Below, one piece after another: positions 60,569 to 64,000 of a stretch of DNA of 64,000 nt. The position numbers and the translations under genes are program-made. The stretch lies in the NCBI GenBank assembly GCA_045543655.1, contig JAZPXN010000047.1, positions 1 through 64,000 of the forward strand. Direction: 5' to 3'. Source of the stretch: RGIG995 sp045543655 (GTDB taxonomy: Bacteria > Bacillota > Clostridia > Oscillospirales > UBA644). Numbering within the stretch: the first letter of the stretch is position 1; each line of letters begins with the position of its first letter. The notes below the pieces were generated by a model. That model did not search any database. It was given only the letters and a program-made list of their open reading frames with translations, and was not told the DNA's origin.

Positions 60569-60603
60569 AAAGAGCTCCCGTTTCATCCGAAGCGGGAGCT
60601 CTT
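60569..60603. terminator. Bidirectional intrinsic terminator
   Basis: An 11-bp stem (AAGAGCTCCCG / CGGGAGCTCTT) with T-rich tract, better for the minus strand (GH2 gene) but also ending the convergent glycosidase gene. Confidence 0.88.
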
Positions 60604-60617
60604 GGTTTTGAAGGAGA

Positions 60618-63407
60618 TTATTCGGGCTTGTCGATCTCTGCAAGGGCGATGCTGACCCCAACGCCGCTGAAGGCGTATTGGTCGGTGGCCTTGATCAGGC
60701 ACCGCAGCTCGAACTTCTTCCGGTCGCCCACGTTCAGCGGGGCGGTAACGGAGGTCTTGAAGGCGGGGGACGCCTTGTGGATCAATTGGCCGTCTAAGTA
60801 GAATTCGACGGTCTCACAGATAACGCTTGCAATGCGCACGGCGTAGATCTTGCCTTCGGCGATCTTGTCGGGCAGCTCCACGGGAATCCGCAATTCTCTC
60901 CATCCCGCCAGGAAATTGCGGGGCAGGTGAGCCTGATTATAGGCCGTATCCACCGCCATGGGCGCGAAGGAGTTCATATCGTTGTCGTTGTAGATCTTTG
61001 CGGGATCGGGCTTTTCGGCGCTGTCCTCCACCGAGGAAAGAATGCCGGAGATCTCCAGATTCTGCGTATTGTAGATGTAGTCGGGAAGAGGCGTTTCTTC
61101 GATGGCGAATTCCACCGATCCCTCCTCCAGTCCCTCTCCCCGGGCAATCAGCTTCAGGGATTTTGCGCCGGGATTTGCGGTGACAAGCACCTGACAAAGA
61201 CCGCAGAACAGCTTGCGGAAGGGGAGATGGTCCGCCTCGTGGCTGTTGGGGTCCCCGTTGCCGACGCCGGCAATAGTTCCGTCGCCTTCCACGAAGAACT
61301 CGATCTTATCCGATGCGGTGGGAACTTCGACTCCCTCAGCGTCCAGAACCGACACCCGGACGGGAACCGTGTCCTGTCCGCCGTTGCCGACGGCGCTCCG
61401 GTCGGGGGTCAGCAGAATCTTTGCGGGCTTGCCGGCGGTGGTCCGCTCGGTCTTTGCTACGATCTGGCCGTTACGGTATCCCACGGCGGAGATCGTTCCG
61501 GGAACGAAGGAAACGGTCCATTCGTTCTGCTCACAGACGTCGTTGGCTCTCCGGCCCAGAGATACGCCGTTGAGGAACAGCTCTACCTCGTCGCAGTTGG
61601 AAACGGTCATCACCCGGACGGATTTCCCTTCCTCCCAGTTCCAATGGGGCAGAAGGTGGATCATCGGCTCGTCGATGAAGGTGGCCTGGTTGAAATAATA
61701 GGAATCCTTTGCAAATCCGCAGGTGTCCATAATGCCGAAGAGGGAAGAGGCCGTCGGCCAGGTAAAGGGCGTAGGTTCGCCCCGATAGTCAAAGCCCGTC
61801 CAGATGAAAATGCCGGAGAAATAATCCAATTCCCGCACCATTTTCCAGGTTTCCCGGATAGACTGTCCCCAGGGAACCAATTCTTCGTCGTAGTTGTTCA
61901 GGACGTGGGCGTTTTCCCGGTCGCTTTCATAGCATCCCCGGACGGAGACGGCGCTGTTGTTTTCGGAGCCAAGGATGGTTTTTCCGGGATGGCGGGCGTG
62001 GTCGTCGGGAATCTGCTTGATCCCGTAGTTCTTTCCCAGAACCGTCATTGCGTCGGGGGTTCCGCCGGGATGGAACCGGTCGTTGATGGCTCCCATTACC
62101 GGGCGGGTCGTATCCAGCTTTTCTACGACGCTCTTCATGCGGCGGAAGATATTGGCTCCCTCCGGGCTGTTCTGCAGGGGCTCCTCGTTGAACATGGACC
62201 AAAGAATGACCGAAGGATGGTTCCGATCTCTGCGGATCATGTTTTCCACCTTCTGCAGAACCTCCTTCCGGCTTTCCAGCAGACGGTTTTCGTCCATGAC
62301 CAGCATCCCGTATTCGTCGCAGGCGTCGAGAATTTCCCGGGCGGGGAGGTTATGAGAGGAGCGGTAGGCGTTGGTGCCCATTTCCTTCAGGCGGCGGATG
62401 CGGTAATACTGTACCGAATCGGGAACGGCAACGCCAACTCCGGCGTGGTCCTGATGGTTGCAGGTGCCTTTGATCTTCAGAGATCTGCCGTTGAGGAAAA
62501 ATCCCTTATCCGGGTCGAACCGGAAGGTGCGGAATCCGATGCGCACCGAATCGTTGTCCACCGTCTCTCCGTTTTGCTTTACGGTGACCTCCACCGTATA
62601 GAGATTGGGGTCGTCCACGTCCCACAGGGCGGGATCTTTTACGGGAACGGTCATGTAAGCCGCGGTGATCCCGTCTGCGGCGCAGACCACGTTTTCTGCG
62701 GCGCCTTCCGCTACGGAAACCCCGTCTTTTTTCACGGTTGCGTAAACCGAAACGGTTTGATTTTCATAAATGGAATTTTCCAGCTCCGTCTCCAGCCGCA
62801 CCTCCCATTCTCCGCTGTTTTCAACGGTTTGAACGGGATTTGCCCAAATACCGTTATGGGCTAAATGAACGGTGTTTTTAATATACAGGTGCACGTGACG
62901 GTAAATGCCGGCGCCCTCGTACCACCAGCCTTGATTTGCGTCCCCCTTGACGAAGACTGCCAGGGAGTTGACCCTGTCGTAATAGAGCCGGTCGGTCACG
63001 TCGACGATGATCTCCGAATAGGGGTCGAAATTCCGCTCCATGATCGAGCCGTTCAGGTAGACGACCGATTCGGTGGAGATGCCGTCAAAGACCAGAAGCG
63101 CGTGGCTTCCCTTCAGCGCGCCGTCCACGGTGAAGGTCTTCCGGTACCAGGCGTTGCACTTTTTCCGATAACCGTGGTTCAGCTCCGTATCGGGAGAGAA
63201 TGCCGATTCCCGGATGTAGTCGTGGGGCAGGTTGACGGTCTGCCAATCCGAATCGTCGTAAGGACGCTTCCCGGCGGGGCCGACCTGATTGCCGGATTTT
63301 ACCGCCATGTATACGCTGGAGTGATCCTTGCCCGCAAAGACGTCCACGTCCCCGCGGTGGAACCGCCAATCCATGTCCATATTATAATGCTTTCGTTGAA
63401 ATCCCAT
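60618..63407 (-). CDS. GH2 beta-galactosidase
   Basis: A 929-aa GH2 enzyme. Order: jelly-roll sugar-binding domain (about 1-200), immunoglobulin-like domain, TIM barrel (about 310-600) with acid/base VILWSMFNEEP and nucleophile region FIWTGFDYRGEP, then two further Ig-like domains typical of gut GH2 enzymes (DUF4982-type). It would remove terminal beta-galactose from imported oligosaccharides in the cytoplasm, as no signal peptide is present. The ATG at 63407 has AAAGGAG; an upstream extension spans the promoter and is rejected. Confidence 0.93.
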   Translation of the reverse strand: MGFQRKHYNMDMDWRFHRGDVDVFAGKDHSSVYMAVKSGNQVGPAGKRPYDDSDWQTVNLPHDYIRESAFSPDTELNHGYRKKCNAWYRKTFTVDGALKGSHALLVFDGISTESVVYLNGSIMERNFDPYSEIIVDVTDRLYYDRVNSLAVFVKGDANQGWWYEGAGIYRHVHLYIKNTVHLAHNGIWANPVQTVENSGEWEVRLETELENSIYENQTVSVYATVKKDGVSVAEGAAENVVCAADGITAAYMTVPVKDPALWDVDDPNLYTVEVTVKQNGETVDNDSVRIGFRTFRFDPDKGFFLNGRSLKIKGTCNHQDHAGVGVAVPDSVQYYRIRRLKEMGTNAYRSSHNLPAREILDACDEYGMLVMDENRLLESRKEVLQKVENMIRRDRNHPSVILWSMFNEEPLQNSPEGANIFRRMKSVVEKLDTTRPVMGAINDRFHPGGTPDAMTVLGKNYGIKQIPDDHARHPGKTILGSENNSAVSVRGCYESDRENAHVLNNYDEELVPWGQSIRETWKMVRELDYFSGIFIWTGFDYRGEPTPFTWPTASSLFGIMDTCGFAKDSYYFNQATFIDEPMIHLLPHWNWEEGKSVRVMTVSNCDEVELFLNGVSLGRRANDVCEQNEWTVSFVPGTISAVGYRNGQIVAKTERTTAGKPAKILLTPDRSAVGNGGQDTVPVRVSVLDAEGVEVPTASDKIEFFVEGDGTIAGVGNGDPNSHEADHLPFRKLFCGLCQVLVTANPGAKSLKLIARGEGLEEGSVEFAIEETPLPDYIYNTQNLEISGILSSVEDSAEKPDPAKIYNDNDMNSFAPMAVDTAYNQAHLPRNFLAGWRELRIPVELPDKIAEGKIYAVRIASVICETVEFYLDGQLIHKASPAFKTSVTAPLNVGDRKKFELRCLIKATDQYAFSGVGVSIALAEIDKPE

Positions 63408-63435
63408 AGGAAAAGCTCCTTTCGGTTTTTCTTTT

Positions 63436-63464
63436 ATTATAACAGCCGTAGTGGGAATTGTCAA
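63436..63464 (-). promoter_or_regulatory. Promoter of the GH2 gene
   Basis: On the minus strand consensus TTGACA (63464-63459) and TATAAT (63441-63436), 17 bp apart. Confidence 0.88.
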
Positions 63465-63511
63465 TCAAAAAATTCTGCAAAATAGAAATATTCTCCACGG
63501 AGAACCGTTTT

Positions 63512-64000
63512 TCAGATCTTTAGCATTTCCCTCAGATAAGGCTCCATGGCTTCGGCCATGCGGAAAAAGCCCAGATCGTTGGGATGGCATCCGTCTACGG
63601 TGCATCCGTCCCAGCCTCTGCCCGTGAAGAACCGGTCGCCCGGCAAAAACCAAAGGCGTTCGTCCCCCTCGGCCTTGGCGGTCTCGTAATCCTTCCGGAT
63701 CACTTCCAGCCGGGGCTGTAAGAGATCGGGATGATAGGGGATGTCGGGTGCAGATACGAAGAGAATGGGCAACTCCGGATTTGCTTCCCGCACCGCCCGG
63801 TAAAGGGGCATATGAGTCTCCTGCAGATGCTCCGTGCTTTTGGTATTGTGGTCGTAGTCGTAAACGAAGGCCGAGGAATTCTTGCAAATCTCTGCAAGAT
63901 AGCTTATCATATCCGGTTCCGCTCTGCAGGAGCCGGAAAAGCCCAGGTTGATATGATCCGCATTCAGCCACCGGGACAGGCATCCCTGATAGGCGTTCCC
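63512..64000 (-). CDS. SGNH/GDSL hydrolase, C-terminal part
   Basis: The frame is open to the window edge, so the N-terminus and catalytic Ser are outside. The visible 162 residues include LNADHINLGFSGSCRAEPDM (with the oxyanion Gly region), FVYDYDHNT, LPILFVSAPD, and the final catalytic DGCHPNDLGFFRMAEAM (Asp-x-x-His), as in GDSL-type esterases of the SGNH_hydro group. It likely deacetylates sugars. It lies upstream of the GH2 gene on the same strand, but GH2 has its own promoter. Confidence 0.85.
   Translation of the reverse strand, partial: GNAYQGCLSRWLNADHINLGFSGSCRAEPDMISYLAEICKNSSAFVYDYDHNTKSTEHLQETHMPLYRAVREANPELPILFVSAPDIPYHPDLLQPRLEVIRKDYETAKAEGDERLWFLPGDRFFTGRGWDGCTVDGCHPNDLGFFRMAEAMEPYLREMLKI

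Noticed and set aside
1..64000. CRISPR arrays, tRNA/rRNA genes, intact transposases or prophage genes
   Set aside because: I looked for regularly spaced repeats, tRNA-like ends and transposase or integrase motifs and found none that I can support.

Overview
The window looks like a chromosomal segment of an uncultured anaerobic Firmicute of the class Clostridia, probably a gut member of the Oscillospirales/Christensenellales type. The grounds are a GC-moderate genome with sigma-A promoters (TTGACA-like, 17 bp, TATAAT, often with an extended TATGGTATAAT), Firmicutes-only genes such as ireB, ATP-binding genes embedded in a trimeric [FeFe]-hydrogenase cluster, a SipW-dependent type secreted protein, a Clostridia-style C-terminal surface anchor, and many cytoplasmic glycosidases. 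I see no rRNA, tRNA, CRISPR array or intact insertion sequence.

Layout. 1-2.2 kb: end of a repeat-containing surface protein and a sialate O-acetylesterase-like lipoprotein. 2.2-3.8 kb: an AGCS amino-acid:Na+ symporter and a small membrane protein. 3.9-13.0 kb: one long minus-strand housekeeping operon, pheS-pheT-ireB-DUF6106-nnr-alr-proB-proA, from a single promoter. 13.5-14.8 kb: a NUDIX hydrolase and LexA. 14.9-23.3 kb: a ten-gene hydrogenase operon in which HydC/B/A-type subunits surround a signalling-like cassette (two DRTGG proteins, two GHKL ATPases, a PHP protein and an H-cluster-like Fe-S protein). 23.4-25.8 kb: a SipW-type secreted protein whose promoter lies between two 23-bp inverted repeats with the geometry of a tyrosine-recombinase inversion site.

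25.8-33.5 kb: a minus-strand group of poorly characterised carbohydrate-active proteins (beta-helix, TIM-barrel-like, a 1060-aa multidomain protein, a five-bladed propeller); a second copy of the 1060-aa family is at 38.8-42.0 kb. 33.6-38.7 kb: DtxR-like regulator, SPFH protein, metallophosphoesterase, DUF1294 and an SH3/C39-like protein. 42.1-51.1 kb: dUTPase, a regulator/sialidase/NanA unit with overlapping divergent promoters, CpXC protein, MnmM, HAD, AlaX, an ABC-F protein and a sugar isomerase-like protein. 51.2-64.0 kb: host-glycan enzymes (GH95, GH1, GH109-like, GHL6/GH151-like, GH2, SGNH esterases), two AraC regulators over the whole region, and a decayed patch at 55.7-56.3 kb with two gene remnants and an orphan promoter.

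Taken together the glycosidases (sialidase plus NanA, fucosidases, beta-galactosidase, alpha-N-acetylgalactosaminidase-like) fit the breakdown of mucin- or milk-type oligosaccharides. Almost all lack signal peptides, so they would act on imported fragments, and the hydrogenase would dispose of fermentation electrons. The most notable candidates are the putative invertible promoter, the signalling cassette inside the hydrogenase operon, and the duplicated 1060-aa enzyme family.
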